This document shows positions 8,296-16,020 of a stretch of DNA of 64,000 nt, piece after piece. Both the position numbers and the translations under genes were made by a program. The notes beneath the pieces were generated by a model that saw nothing but the letters and a program-made list of their open reading frames with translations, searched no databases and was not told the DNA's origin. The stretch's first letter is position 1, and each line of letters starts with the position of its first letter. Source of the stretch: Dyella_B jejuensis (GTDB lineage: Bacteria > Pseudomonadota > Gammaproteobacteria > Xanthomonadales > Rhodanobacteraceae); NCBI RefSeq assembly GCF_044904675.1, contig NZ_JADIKJ010000002.1, positions 310,001-374,000 of the forward strand. The letters run 5' to 3'.

Positions 8296-8508
8296 AACAG
8301 CTCAATAGACCGGAGATTTCAGGTTAGCTGCTAACCACTTCCTGGCTCATGGTTAGGCTCCCGGGGCTATTCAGCCCGCTTTAGTGCTCGTGGGCAAAAA
8401 CGACGAGCGTGCCAAAAAATCCAGGATGTTTTGTGGGAAAATGACAACAATGTCAGTCACATACGAAACAGCCTCTAGGCAAAAGGCATCCCAAGAGGAC
8501 TCCCAATT

Positions 8509-8945
8509 TTGACTGGCTATGCCGGTACTATGCGCTTTGTGGCGAAGGGAACGCCCCCCTTCGGCCGAAAAACTCGTTTGCGGTCAGGAGTCGCGGTCCA
8601 AATGGAACCAACCAATCCAAAGGTAGCTCGGGCAGGCACGGGCGGTCGCGCCCACTGGTACCCGTACTACGCGGGCTATTCACCAGATTTCGTGTCAGAC
8701 ATGCTAGATAGACTAGCGTTGCCCTCCGACGCGTTAGTTCTGGACCCTTGGAATGGATCTGGAACAACAACCACGATTTGCTCGATCAATGGAGTGGCTT
8801 CGACCGGCTTCGACTTGAATCCCACAATGATTGTAGTGGCGAAGGCAACGCTACTTCACGCTAATACGGCCAATAGTCTGGTTCCACTTTTAAGATCAGT
8901 CTTAGAAGTAGCACAATCCTCTACGCATAGTGGTGTTACGGGGAC
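8509..8945 (+). pseudogene. DNA methyltransferase, N-terminal fragment cut by an IS
   Basis: A TTG at 8509 with AGAGGAC upstream opens a frame with AHWYPYYAGYSPDFVSDML and then LVLDPWNGSGTTTTICSING. The latter is the motif I region (SAM binding) of N4/N6-type DNA methylases of the ParB-like/D12 DNA_methylase class. GFDLNPTMIVVAKA follows as motif II. The homologous part stops near residue 135, where the sequence joins the 3' side of an IS3-type transposase gene (about base 8930-8946). The catalytic (D/N/S)PP(Y/W) motif is therefore missing and no activity is expected. Codon use is more A/T-rich than in the flanking core genes, in line with horizontal origin, perhaps from a restriction-modification unit. 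Confidence 0.75.
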
Positions 8946-9327
8946 ATCGGCCGTGCGATCGAACACGAAGTCCATCGACCAGACCTCATTCGGCGCCGCC
9001 GGGCGGAACAACGGTTGTCGCTCGCCCACCGGCACCTTCTTTCGCTTGCGCCGACGCACCTGCAGCCTTTCCTCCTGATACAGCCGCTCCACGCGCTTGT
9101 AGTTCACCGCCTCACCTTCCTGTCGAAGCTTCAGGTGGATCATCCCCACGCCGTAGCGCTTTGCCGTTGCGCCAGGGCCACAATCCGCTGGCGCAACACC
9201 ACGTTACGGTCCGGCTGCGCTTGGTAGCGATACGCACTGGCGCTCATGTCCACGATGGCCAACGACCGCCGTTCGCTCAGTCCTTTGTCGATCATCTGGC
9301 GCACCCACTCACGCCGGGCCGGTGCGC
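8946..9327 (-). pseudogene. IS3-type transposase OrfB, frameshifted and truncated
   Basis: After the orfA stop the sequence reads, in a new frame, ARREWVRQMIDKGLSERR and later MSASAYRYQAQPDRNVVLR. This is the N-terminal part of IS3/IS407 OrfB. Around 9160-9172 the frame shifts, with the next piece GVGMIHLKLRQEGEAVNYKR in another frame. It then runs through RLQVRRRKRKKVP and NEVWSMDFVFDRTAD, where the first catalytic Asp of the DDE domain is seen (WSMDFV). It ends abruptly at about 8946. The second Asp and the Glu are lost, so no transposition activity remains. Confidence 0.75.
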
Positions 9328-9597
9328 CTACGGCTTTTTTCGTAGAACGTCCCGGATGACCTCGTTCTCAAGCATCTGCTCGGCCAGCAGCTTCTTCAGC
9401 CGCGTGTTCTCCGTCTCCAGCTCCTTCAGGCGCCTGGCAACCGGCACGCTCATGCCACCGAACTTGCTTCGCCACAGGTAATACGAGGCTTCGCTGAAGC
9501 CGTGCTTGCGGCATAACTCCTTGATAGGCATGCCGGCGTCTACCTCACGTAGGAAGCCGATGATCTGTTCCTCGGTAAACCGCTTCTTCACGTCCAA
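9328..9597 (-). CDS. IS3-family transposase OrfA
   Basis: This 89-residue protein has the IS3/IS407 OrfA pattern: KRFTEEQIIGFLREVDAGMPIKELCRKHGFSEASYYLWRSKFGG (helix-turn-helix), then a leucine-zipper-like coiled coil (LKELETENTRLKKLLAEQMLENEVI) and the end RDVLRKKP. The final codons hold a run of six A residues before the stop, the kind of slippery site that IS3 elements use to make the OrfAB fusion. As the partner OrfB is broken, it is likely non-functional. Confidence 0.85.
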   Translation of the reverse strand: MDVKKRFTEEQIIGFLREVDAGMPIKELCRKHGFSEASYYLWRSKFGGMSVPVARRLKELETENTRLKKLLAEQMLENEVIRDVLRKKP

Positions 9598-9715
9598 TCT
9601 CCTTCAGTTGGGGGATTGGACTCCAAATCACTGCGCTACTCAAAATCGGGGGGACGTCGAAAGGGTCGTTTTAGGTGAGAACTGTCAAGACCTAAGTAAT
9701 TGTTCTTATTGAGCA

Positions 9716-9815
9716 TGCACAGACTTTGCCGCTTTCCAGCAAGCAAAGTACGTACACATCGGTCTCGAATTGCACAGACTTTGGTTTCCAATAGCGCACA
9801 CACTTTGGCGTCATG
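9716..9815. repeat. Repeat cluster B
   Basis: TGCACAGACTTTGC (9716-9729) faces an inverted partner GCAAAGTACGTACA (9743-9756). Two direct copies follow: TGCACAGACTTTGGTTTCCA (9771-9790) and CGCACACACTTTGGCGTCAT (9795-9814). The arrangement (inverted pair, then direct copies with GGTTTCC) is shared with clusters C and D. It lies between the IS3 remnant and the left 216-bp direct repeat. Confidence 0.75.
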
Positions 9816-9817
9816 CC

Positions 9818-10033
9818 CATGCGTAAATCAAACACGGCGCAGCATGTTTCGAGACGCGCAGAAATGCGCAAGCACTCGTCACGCGATGGGGCGATCTGCG
9901 TGCTGTAGTGTAAGTAGGCGTCTTTTGCGATCCCAAGACGCCATGCGGCGCCTCGCTGCACGGACAATCGCGGCTGCCCGACATGCCGCGCACGGCATCT
10001 ATGAAATGATTTGCATATCGGGCGTGCCCATCC
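9818..10033. repeat. Left copy of a 216-bp direct repeat flanking the RiPP island
   Basis: These 216 bases align end to end with 16021-16236 in the same orientation and at equal length, about three quarters identical by eye. Well-kept blocks are ATCAAAC.CGGCG, AAGACGCCATG, GCACGGAC and CATCTATGAAAT.ATTTGCAT.TCGGGCG.GCCCATCC. It carries no convincing gene. The left copy ends 45 bases beyond the end of the DUF6624 gene. Confidence 0.75.
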
Positions 10034-10077
10034 TGAAGCTGTCCGGCGAACTGCCGAACGCTCTCCAGCGCTATGAA

Positions 10078-10662
10078 TCAATGTTTGGCAGCAGTCTTGT
10101 TAATTTCATCAAGGTGGGCCTGATTCTCACTCATGGTTGGCAGGCCCATTGCCTGCCGCTCTGCGTCAGAAATCACGTTTGAATCGGCTTGATACATCTC
10201 AAACTTACCTGTGGCTTTGTCTCGAATAAACTGTGTGCCGTACCATTGCGGGCGATTTCGCTTCAGCATGATTCGGTCCCAGGCGTCGGCTTCCAACTGT
10301 TTGGCCTGTTGATTTTTATCATCCAAATTCACAGCAGTGACGGCGAACGCATAGGCCTGCTCAATATCTTTTAGATCTTCGCCATGCTGAAAAATGACGG
10401 ATGCATTGAAGTAGTCTTGCGTCGTCCGAATGCCACCATCAGCAAGGATTTTCTCAACCTCTCGTTTGCGCTCAGCATCTTTCCTGGCAACAACGTCCCA
10501 ATTGATTTTTCCGCCCCCCGGCATTCGGTCGGCCTGATCTTGTTGTTCAAGCTTTGCCAGCAGCTGATTGTCTGAGGTAGCCGCCAGGATAGATTGCGAA
10601 CATAGCGCAAGAAAAACGAATGAGGAGAAGATTGAGATTTTGGAACGCGTCGAACTGGTCAT
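10078..10662 (-). CDS. Exported DUF6624-like protein at end of RiPP cluster
   Basis: The product is 194 residues. An N-terminal signal peptide (SKISIFSSFVFLALCSQSILA, cut after LAA) points to export. The body has the pattern of the DUF6624 family: NWDVVARKDAERKREVEKILADGGIRTTQDYFNASVIFQHGEDLKDIEQAYAFAVTAVNLD, then AWDRIMLKRNRPQWYGTQFI. No reaction is established for this family. It follows the precursor gene after a 125-base gap that holds a hairpin (10713-10740), in the same direction. It could be an immunity or maturation factor or an unrelated passenger; I cannot decide from sequence. Confidence 0.7.
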   Translation of the reverse strand: MTSSTRSKISIFSSFVFLALCSQSILAATSDNQLLAKLEQQDQADRMPGGGKINWDVVARKDAERKREVEKILADGGIRTTQDYFNASVIFQHGEDLKDIEQAYAFAVTAVNLDDKNQQAKQLEADAWDRIMLKRNRPQWYGTQFIRDKATGKFEMYQADSNVISDAERQAMGLPTMSENQAHLDEINKTAAKH

Positions 10663-10712
10663 TTAGATAGCTGCCTTTTTTGTGAGCGACATGCGCATTC
10701 GATAACGAAAGA

Positions 10713-10740
10713 TCCTGGCGACCTCGAGAGGCCGCCAGGA
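10713..10740 (-). terminator. Hairpin after the precursor gene
   Basis: TCCTGGCG (10713-10720) and CGCCAGGA (10733-10740) form a perfect 8-bp stem, with CCTCGAGAGG between them. On the minus strand it is followed by TCTTTCGTTA, a short T-rich stretch. It lies 47 bases after the precursor stop and may terminate or attenuate transcription before the DUF6624 gene. Confidence 0.55.
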
Positions 10741-10787
10741 CGATGCTTGAGTCTACTCGTTACGAAAAGACCCAGGACATCCGCTAC

Positions 10788-10958
10788 TTACCAATCACAC
10801 TGCATGGCAGTGTCGGTCGCAACAGTGCCCGACTGCGTCGGAACGGAGCCGCCATACACCATGTCGAACTCTTCGATCGACATGTCTTCGGCAACAACGC
10901 GGCCGAAGATGCGGGCCTGGGCGACATCCTTCACTTGGTTCTGATCTTTGAAGTTCAT
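10788..10958 (-). CDS. Putative graspetide-type RiPP precursor peptide (double-glycine leader)
   Basis: This 56-codon gene starts at ATG 10958, with AAGGAG six bases upstream, and stops with TAA at 10788-10790. The leader (residues 1-37) is rich in charged residues and ends in SIEEFDMVYGG, a classic double-glycine processing site for C39 peptidases. The predicted core (38-56) is SVPTQSGTVATDTAMQCDW. It has six Ser/Thr residues as possible ester donors but only two acids (D49, D55), no Lys and one Cys. It sits directly after the ATP-grasp ligase gene and shares the strand with the exporter genes. The microviridin leader motif PFFARFLE is absent. The coding call is strong from context, ribosome site and leader; the actual modification is inferred. 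Confidence 0.82.
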   Translation of the reverse strand: MNFKDQNQVKDVAQARIFGRVVAEDMSIEEFDMVYGGSVPTQSGTVATDTAMQCDW

Positions 10959-11021
10959 AAATTACTCCTTTTTAGGTGGGATGGCTGAATCACGAGAGGC
11001 TCGCAATCAGCATTTACATGG

Positions 11022-11045
11022 ACAATGACTATCCGTGGTCATTGT
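11022..11045. promoter_or_regulatory. Inverted repeat upstream of the precursor gene
   Basis: ACAATGAC (11022-11029) and GTCATTGT (11038-11045) are perfect 8-bp arms with an 8-base spacer, 64 bases upstream of the precursor start. A second hairpin, AGGGGC/GCCCCT (11106-11123), lies just after the ATP-grasp stop. The 172-base gap is long for this cluster, so the precursor may have its own promoter or an operator here. No clear -35/-10 pair was found. Confidence 0.45.
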
Positions 11046-11130
11046 TCAAAGAGGCGCTCGCTTTACAAGCTACTGGATGACGCGTTCCGCGCGCCAGAAC
11101 GAGTCAGGGGCATCCGAGCCCCTCACAGAT

Positions 11131-12234
11131 TCAATATTGGTTATCTAATATGTAAGGCTTGCTATCCACATGCGATCGGTATTCCCTGTCGGTAATTTCC
11201 CGATAGCTCTCAGTCGATAGAACATGTTGAAAGGACTCATCATGCGCGCCAAGACCCAAGATCGACGCATTCTCCGAGGCGACGAAATCGCAGAACGTTT
11301 GGAGCATGGGAAGATTTGGCAAATCGAGCTCTTTCCAGAGGAACTGACCCATCTGGTTTACTTCAAGGAAAACGTAATCCCCTGCAGCGTCGATGATGAT
11401 GTCGAAGCATCCAAAGACAATTCCCAATGAATGCATCATCTTTCGGCAGCGTTCGACGACAACAGGCGGAAGTTCGCACGGCGAAATCTTCCAGTGCTCC
11501 TGGCGAATCGATCGCCAATCACATACGCCCCCGTCGTTATCCTTAGGTTCTATTTCAACCGAAATGCAGGCCTCCCCCATAAAGGTGGCGCGGATCTCTT
11601 TCTTTTTAAAAACCCGCTCCTGGAAGATTCCTGGGCATAGCCTGAGAGACTCTGCCTGCGCAAGGTGCGCGGATGTCACCTGCGTTGTCCTTGCCCGCGC
11701 ATAGCGCTCACTTCCCTTCCATGAAGTCGGCGCAAACATTTTATGGATGGCCGCGGGCACCGAATTTATGAATTCACCTATCTCGACGACGTCATTGGAT
11801 ATCAAGGTTTTAGGCACCTTGAACCCGAGTCTCTTCGCCAGCACCAGTTGGCGCACTTTGTCGTTGGCCAGCCGTTGACCTGCAACAGGATTGATCCACA
11901 GGACGTCACTTCTGAATGAATTTTCCAAGGCGTCAAAGCAAACCTCCCACTCTCTTTCCGCCACGACCTTATCGCCCGGATGAATCGAGGAAGGGAGTAG
12001 CGCGGGGGTCAATCTACGCCACCACACGACATCAAATTCGTCGGTGGAGTACATTTTTCCTTCTGAACGAAAGACCACGTGCAGATAGGGACTAAATTTA
12101 AAGCTAAGACTTTCCCTGCTGGGAATGTCGGCGCCAATCCATCTCACGACTTTGTGGCCACGACTTTTCAGTGCAACCTCTGCCGCCATGGCATGAGCGT
12201 CGTTAATGTGCGTGCAAATGAATACCTTTTTCAT
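11131..12234 (-). CDS. ATP-grasp ligase, MvdD/RimK-like (graspetide synthetase candidate)
   Basis: This 367-residue enzyme has the layout of ATP-grasp RiPP ligases. The pre-ATP-grasp domain is at 1-120 (VFICTHINDAHAMAAEVALK, DVVWWRR, INP). The ATP-grasp domain includes DKVRQLVLAKRLGFKVPKTL (125-144), the lysine-bearing HKMFAPTSWKG, QERVFKKKEIRATFMG (205-220), CDWR (238-241) and the metal-binding end FLEVNQMGQFLW (289-300), where Glu and Asn bind Mg2+. Such enzymes phosphorylate Asp/Glu side chains of a precursor and close esters with Ser/Thr or amides with Lys. It follows the exporter gene after 33 bases and precedes the precursor gene. The sequence is complete; substrate specificity is inferred from the neighbours. 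Confidence 0.87.
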   Translation of the reverse strand: MKKVFICTHINDAHAMAAEVALKSRGHKVVRWIGADIPSRESLSFKFSPYLHVVFRSEGKMYSTDEFDVVWWRRLTPALLPSSIHPGDKVVAEREWEVCFDALENSFRSDVLWINPVAGQRLANDKVRQLVLAKRLGFKVPKTLISNDVVEIGEFINSVPAAIHKMFAPTSWKGSERYARARTTQVTSAHLAQAESLRLCPGIFQERVFKKKEIRATFMGEACISVEIEPKDNDGGVCDWRSIRQEHWKISPCELPPVVVERCRKMMHSLGIVFGCFDIIIDAAGDYVFLEVNQMGQFLWKELDLPNLPMLQTFCDFVASENASILGLGAHDESFQHVLSTESYREITDREYRSHVDSKPYILDNQY

Positions 12235-12267
12235 TCCTTACTTCCATGCAAGCTAGCAACGTGTGAA

Positions 12268-14403
12268 TTATGCGCAAACAACGGCCTTCTTCGCGGCAGG
12301 CGGTTCCGACTCCTCTGTAAAGCTTTGGAGGCTTGCGATATCAACGAAGCGATCGGCGCTCGCTATCGTCTCTTGACGATGAGCAACGATGACTCGTGTC
12401 ACCTGGATCCCCGCTACAGCCTCATTGATGGCTCTTTCACGCTGAGCGTCCAAGTGGCTGGTCGCCTCGTCAAGAACAAGAATGCTCGGCTTTCTATAAA
12501 GTGCGCGCGCGAGAATTAATCGTTGCTTTTGTCCGCCAGACAAGGAGGATCCCATATCTCCAACCAGCGTCTCATACCCCATGGGCATGGCAAGTATTTC
12601 TTCGTGTATGCCTGCCATCTGGCAAGCCGCCACAATCGAAGATAGCTCGGAAGAAGCGTCATAAAGGGATACATTGTCAGCGATGCTCCCTGCAAAAAGA
12701 TGATCATCTTGCATCACTGCCCCAACCATTTGTCGATATCTCTCCAGCCCATAGCGGCGAATATCGATGCCACCTATCGTTATGGACCCTACGGTAGGCT
12801 CGAGCAGCCCGACCAATAGCTTCACCAGCGTTGATTTCCCATGGCCACTTGGACCGGTAATGGCGACGCTTTCTCCACAGTCGATAGAAAGATTGAGCCC
12901 TCTCAGGACCCAAGGCTCACCCTCGGCATATCTGAAGCTGACATTTTCGAACCGAATGGAAGGATTCAACGCCGGGCCGACATATGTACTGAGTGCATGG
13001 GACTCGGGTGGTGTGAGCGCGATATCGGCGATTCTCTTCAGATGAAGGCCAAGAACTTTGAAGTCCACCACTTTATCGACGAATGAACCAAGCCTTGTTG
13101 AAAATTGGTCGGCCAATACTAAATACGCAACGAGCATGCCGGCTGACATAGACCCATTTATGACTAAATAGGCTCCTAAAGTGATAAGAAAAACTCGCTG
13201 AGTATTAATTATGGATTGACTTATTACGCTGAACGATAGAGTTATGCGCTGGGAAAGCATCGTTCGCCTGGCAGACTCATCGTTGGCCCTTCCTAGACGA
13301 TCCTTCCGTGACACATGGCCATTGCCGAGCTTTATGGCTTGCATGCCGCGAATGGACTCCATCAGTTCGGATTGCTGCCTTGACGTGTAGACAAGTTGCT
13401 CTTCGCTTACCTGCCAAAGCTTTTTGTACATCACTACGCGAATAGCTATGTAAAGCGACAGGCAAAAAACAATAATAAGGGTCATGGCTTTGCTGTAAAG
13501 GACCAACAAAGCTAACGCACAGCCACCCATCAAACCATCGAGCAGCGCCTCAACAAAGCTGCTTGTCAGCGTCGTTTGAATGACCTGAACAGAGTTAAAT
13601 CGCGACATGACATCGCCCATGTGACGCTTCTCGAAGAAGTCCATGGGAAGTCGAACAAGATGGCTAAATAGATTGGTTATCCATTGGCTGCTGACAGTTG
13701 CCCCCAACCAACTCAATAACCACGCCCGCACAATACCGAGGCCGCCCATAAGCATGGTTACGATCAGATAACCCACGGCAATGGCCACAAGCAAGCCCAG
13801 GTCGTTGGAAACTAGAACCTGATCCATGACCCATTGGAGCTGTAGGGGCAGAGCCAAACTAAATATTTCGATGGCGAATGCTATGCCAATGATTTGGGTA
13901 GCAACCGCCCCCAATCCTCTTATTCGTCCTGTCAGCGCTGAAATGGGGACTTGTTTTTCGGGTGACTTCTCGATGAAGTCAACCCCTTTAGAGAACTCAA
14001 CCAACACACCCGTGAAGTGCTTGCTCACTTCCTGCGGGCTCATCATCACCCGCCCCCGGGCCGGGTCAAGAATCTCATAGTACTTCTGAGTCGCCCGACC
14101 AAGGACGACAAAGTGATTCAAGTCCCAATGCAAAATGCACGGCTTTTTGCAAATGCGTAAGTAATCTATATCCGCACGCCTAGCTCGAGTCTCCAATCCA
14201 AGACTCGAAGCTATATCAACCATGCGCCGAAGATTTACGCCCTTGAGAGACACGTTGAATCTTCTGCGAAGGCCAGAGAGATCGGACTGGTAACCGAAGT
14301 GGCTGGCGATCATGGCCAAACAGGCCAATGCACATTCCGTAGACTCCGTCTGCATGACGAGAGGCGCGCTTTCGTCTTTCCTCCAGGAGAACACATTACG
14401 CAT
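12268..14403 (-). CDS. C39-peptidase ABC exporter (bacteriocin/RiPP type)
   Basis: Starting at ATG 14403 (8-base overlap with the hlyD-type gene) gives 711 residues. Residues 10-135 are a C39 peptidase with a full catalytic set: oxyanion Gln18, Cys24 in TECALACLAM, His97 in DLNHFVVL and Asp113 in LDPARG. Six membrane helices follow (about 165-430), then an ATPase domain with Walker A GPSGHGKSTL, signature LSGGQKQR and Walker B ILVLDEATSHLDA. This is the CvaB/LagD class that cuts leaders after Gly-Gly and exports the product. The only double-glycine leader nearby is the 56-residue precursor. The upstream extension to 14481 overlaps the adaptor gene deeply and adds only basic residues, so it is not used. 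Confidence 0.92.
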   Translation of the reverse strand: MRNVFSWRKDESAPLVMQTESTECALACLAMIASHFGYQSDLSGLRRRFNVSLKGVNLRRMVDIASSLGLETRARRADIDYLRICKKPCILHWDLNHFVVLGRATQKYYEILDPARGRVMMSPQEVSKHFTGVLVEFSKGVDFIEKSPEKQVPISALTGRIRGLGAVATQIIGIAFAIEIFSLALPLQLQWVMDQVLVSNDLGLLVAIAVGYLIVTMLMGGLGIVRAWLLSWLGATVSSQWITNLFSHLVRLPMDFFEKRHMGDVMSRFNSVQVIQTTLTSSFVEALLDGLMGGCALALLVLYSKAMTLIIVFCLSLYIAIRVVMYKKLWQVSEEQLVYTSRQQSELMESIRGMQAIKLGNGHVSRKDRLGRANDESARRTMLSQRITLSFSVISQSIINTQRVFLITLGAYLVINGSMSAGMLVAYLVLADQFSTRLGSFVDKVVDFKVLGLHLKRIADIALTPPESHALSTYVGPALNPSIRFENVSFRYAEGEPWVLRGLNLSIDCGESVAITGPSGHGKSTLVKLLVGLLEPTVGSITIGGIDIRRYGLERYRQMVGAVMQDDHLFAGSIADNVSLYDASSELSSIVAACQMAGIHEEILAMPMGYETLVGDMGSSLSGGQKQRLILARALYRKPSILVLDEATSHLDAQRERAINEAVAGIQVTRVIVAHRQETIASADRFVDIASLQSFTEESEPPAAKKAVVCA

Positions 14404-15676
14404 GAAGAGGCTCCTTCGTTTTCGAGAAAGCCTCTTGCACTTTGTGATTGAACCCATAGAGCGGATCCAGGATCCAATCAATGAGTCGACGACTTCCCAA
14501 GAGGATATCGGCGTCCACGGCCATGCCGGCTCTCAGGCGTTCATCCTGCCCATATGCGTTGACGTATTGCTTATCCAAAGCCACTTCTATGAGATAGCTC
14601 GGCGATGAAATTTCGCCACCGGCGACCTTGGTCAAATCTTCGGGTGATACGGCGCTTTCTGACACGCTCAGCACGCGCCCACGATGGGCTCCGAATTTTT
14701 CATAGGGGAAGGCCCGGTAGCGAAGCAGAACCGACTCATCTGAATGGAGAAGGCCGACACTCGAAGTTGGCACCCAAAGCTCTGCCCTGAGAAAAGCGCC
14801 AGCGGGGAGGAGCGTAAGAAGTAATTGGTTGGACGAAACTGTTTGGCCAGTATGCGCCAGGAGGTTGGCTACAGTCCCTGCAGTGGTGGAGCGAAGAATG
14901 ATCTTGTTTTGCGCCGCATTCTGCGCAATTTCCTGGTTTACTTGCGCGAGCTCCCTGGTTATATCGTTACGCTTGACGTCGAGTGACAAAGGTTCTTGAG
15001 TTATCTGCACCTGAGAATCATCAAGTTGTTGTTGCAGCTGCAGCACCTGCGAAATTAGTTGTTCATATTCGGCCATATCCTGCAGCGCGGACTCGTGCTG
15101 CTGGGATACTTGAACACGGCTGACCAGCCCTGAATTCTCGGCTTTCAACCACTGCTCGTACGTGGCGTTGGCGCTTTCAAACCGCTCCCTCTGTAGCTTG
15201 GCCTGCTTCTTGGCCTGCGCTATTTGGTCGCGCAGGGATGCGGCGGTGCTTTCCAGATTCTCCTTTCGGAGCGCACTCAATTCGGCTTGCTTTTTTGAAT
15301 CTTCTTCCAGCCTGCTCTTTCTTATTTGAAGCTGCTCATTGATTCTTTCTTGCGTATCGCCCTGTTCTGCACTTATGGAGGCACCGGATATCTCAACCAG
15401 CGGCTGTCCCGAAGTAACCTCATCTCCTTGCGAGACAAGGACTTTCGTTACGATGCCCGGGGAGGAAGGAACGATGTTTATCAGTCCCGTATTCGGGACG
15501 AGAAATCCGCTTGCCTTCTGGCGGCGTTGAAATTGCGCAAAAAATAAAAGCGCAGTCAAAGCGGCAATAGCCGTCAAGCCCAGGCAGGCGTAAAACCATC
15601 CGGTTCTGGGCGGATCGATACGTACATCTTCAAGCCATGCCTTGCGCTGAGCTTCGATCACTTCCTTTCGAAACAT
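14396..15676 (-). CDS. HlyD/CvaA-type membrane fusion protein
   Basis: The 426-residue protein has a short cytoplasmic part and one membrane helix (ACLGLTAIAALTALLFFAQF, about 30-49). A biotinyl-lipoyl-like half motif (GIVTKVLVSQGDEVTSGQPLVEI) is followed by a long coiled coil of about 120 residues (SRLEEDSKKQAELSALRKEN onward). The second lipoyl half is IILRSTTAGTVANLLAHTGQTV, and a beta-barrel part ends it. It links the inner-membrane exporter to an outer-membrane channel, which is not encoded here and is presumably a TolC from elsewhere. It is the first gene of the cluster on the minus strand and overlaps the exporter gene by 8 bases. Confidence 0.9.
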   Translation of the reverse strand: MFRKEVIEAQRKAWLEDVRIDPPRTGWFYACLGLTAIAALTALLFFAQFQRRQKASGFLVPNTGLINIVPSSPGIVTKVLVSQGDEVTSGQPLVEISGASISAEQGDTQERINEQLQIRKSRLEEDSKKQAELSALRKENLESTAASLRDQIAQAKKQAKLQRERFESANATYEQWLKAENSGLVSRVQVSQQHESALQDMAEYEQLISQVLQLQQQLDDSQVQITQEPLSLDVKRNDITRELAQVNQEIAQNAAQNKIILRSTTAGTVANLLAHTGQTVSSNQLLLTLLPAGAFLRAELWVPTSSVGLLHSDESVLLRYRAFPYEKFGAHRGRVLSVSESAVSPEDLTKVAGGEISSPSYLIEVALDKQYVNAYGQDERLRAGMAVDADILLGSRRLIDWILDPLYGFNHKVQEAFSKTKEPLHA

Positions 15677-16020
15677 TCACACGTCCTTATGGTGCTCACT
15701 GACCCGGCAAGTCGTCGTGCCAACCGCCACTTCCCCCATCACTGACCGCAGCGTCGCCTAGGCGACGCCATACGCGCTCCTTTCGGGCGTTGCACTAGCC
15801 TCCAAAGGCGTCTAACACCCTAAATAACATCGTTATTTTGGTTAGCATTCGATGAAACCCGAGCCTAAAAAAAGAAATGTGAAATTTATGTGTACGAGCT
15901 GGCCTGGCATAACAGGTCCGAATCGATGGGTCATAAACGCAGCCGGGCGTCCGCTTGCGCCAACTGCGCGCGGTCCAACAGGTCGGCCTGCAGGTGATGT
16001 ATTGAAATGGGTGTGGCGCT
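15677..16020. promoter_or_regulatory. Upstream region of the RiPP operon with two palindromes
   Basis: This 344-base gap is the likely promoter region for the minus-strand operon. It holds a perfect 18-bp palindrome GCGTCGCCTAGGCGACGC (15751-15768) and an A/T-rich dyad AATAAC-ATC-GTTATT (15823-15837). Either could be a regulator site; the first could also be a terminator stem. No regulator gene is present in the cluster, so control would come from elsewhere. Confidence 0.45.

Larger units (their letters stand above)
8946..9657 (-). mobile_element. Truncated IS3-family element (IS407-like)
   Basis: OrfA is intact (9328-9597), orfB is frameshifted and cut at its 3' end, and the 5' terminal region with CCCCCCGATTTTGAG is present near 9633-9652. 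The 3' half of orfB and the other end are absent because the element is fused to the methyltransferase fragment. It is an inactive remnant. A related 46-bp end occurs in inverted orientation at 17025-17070. Confidence 0.75.

Noticed and set aside
10788..10958. Reading the precursor as a microviridin
   Set aside because: The leader lacks PFFARFLE and the core lacks TxKxxDxxE/D; only the general ATP-grasp RiPP class is supported.
10743..10988. Plus-strand 81-codon frame covering the precursor locus
   Set aside because: It has no ribosome site or motif; the minus-strand frame has AAGGAG and a Gly-Gly leader next to a C39 exporter.
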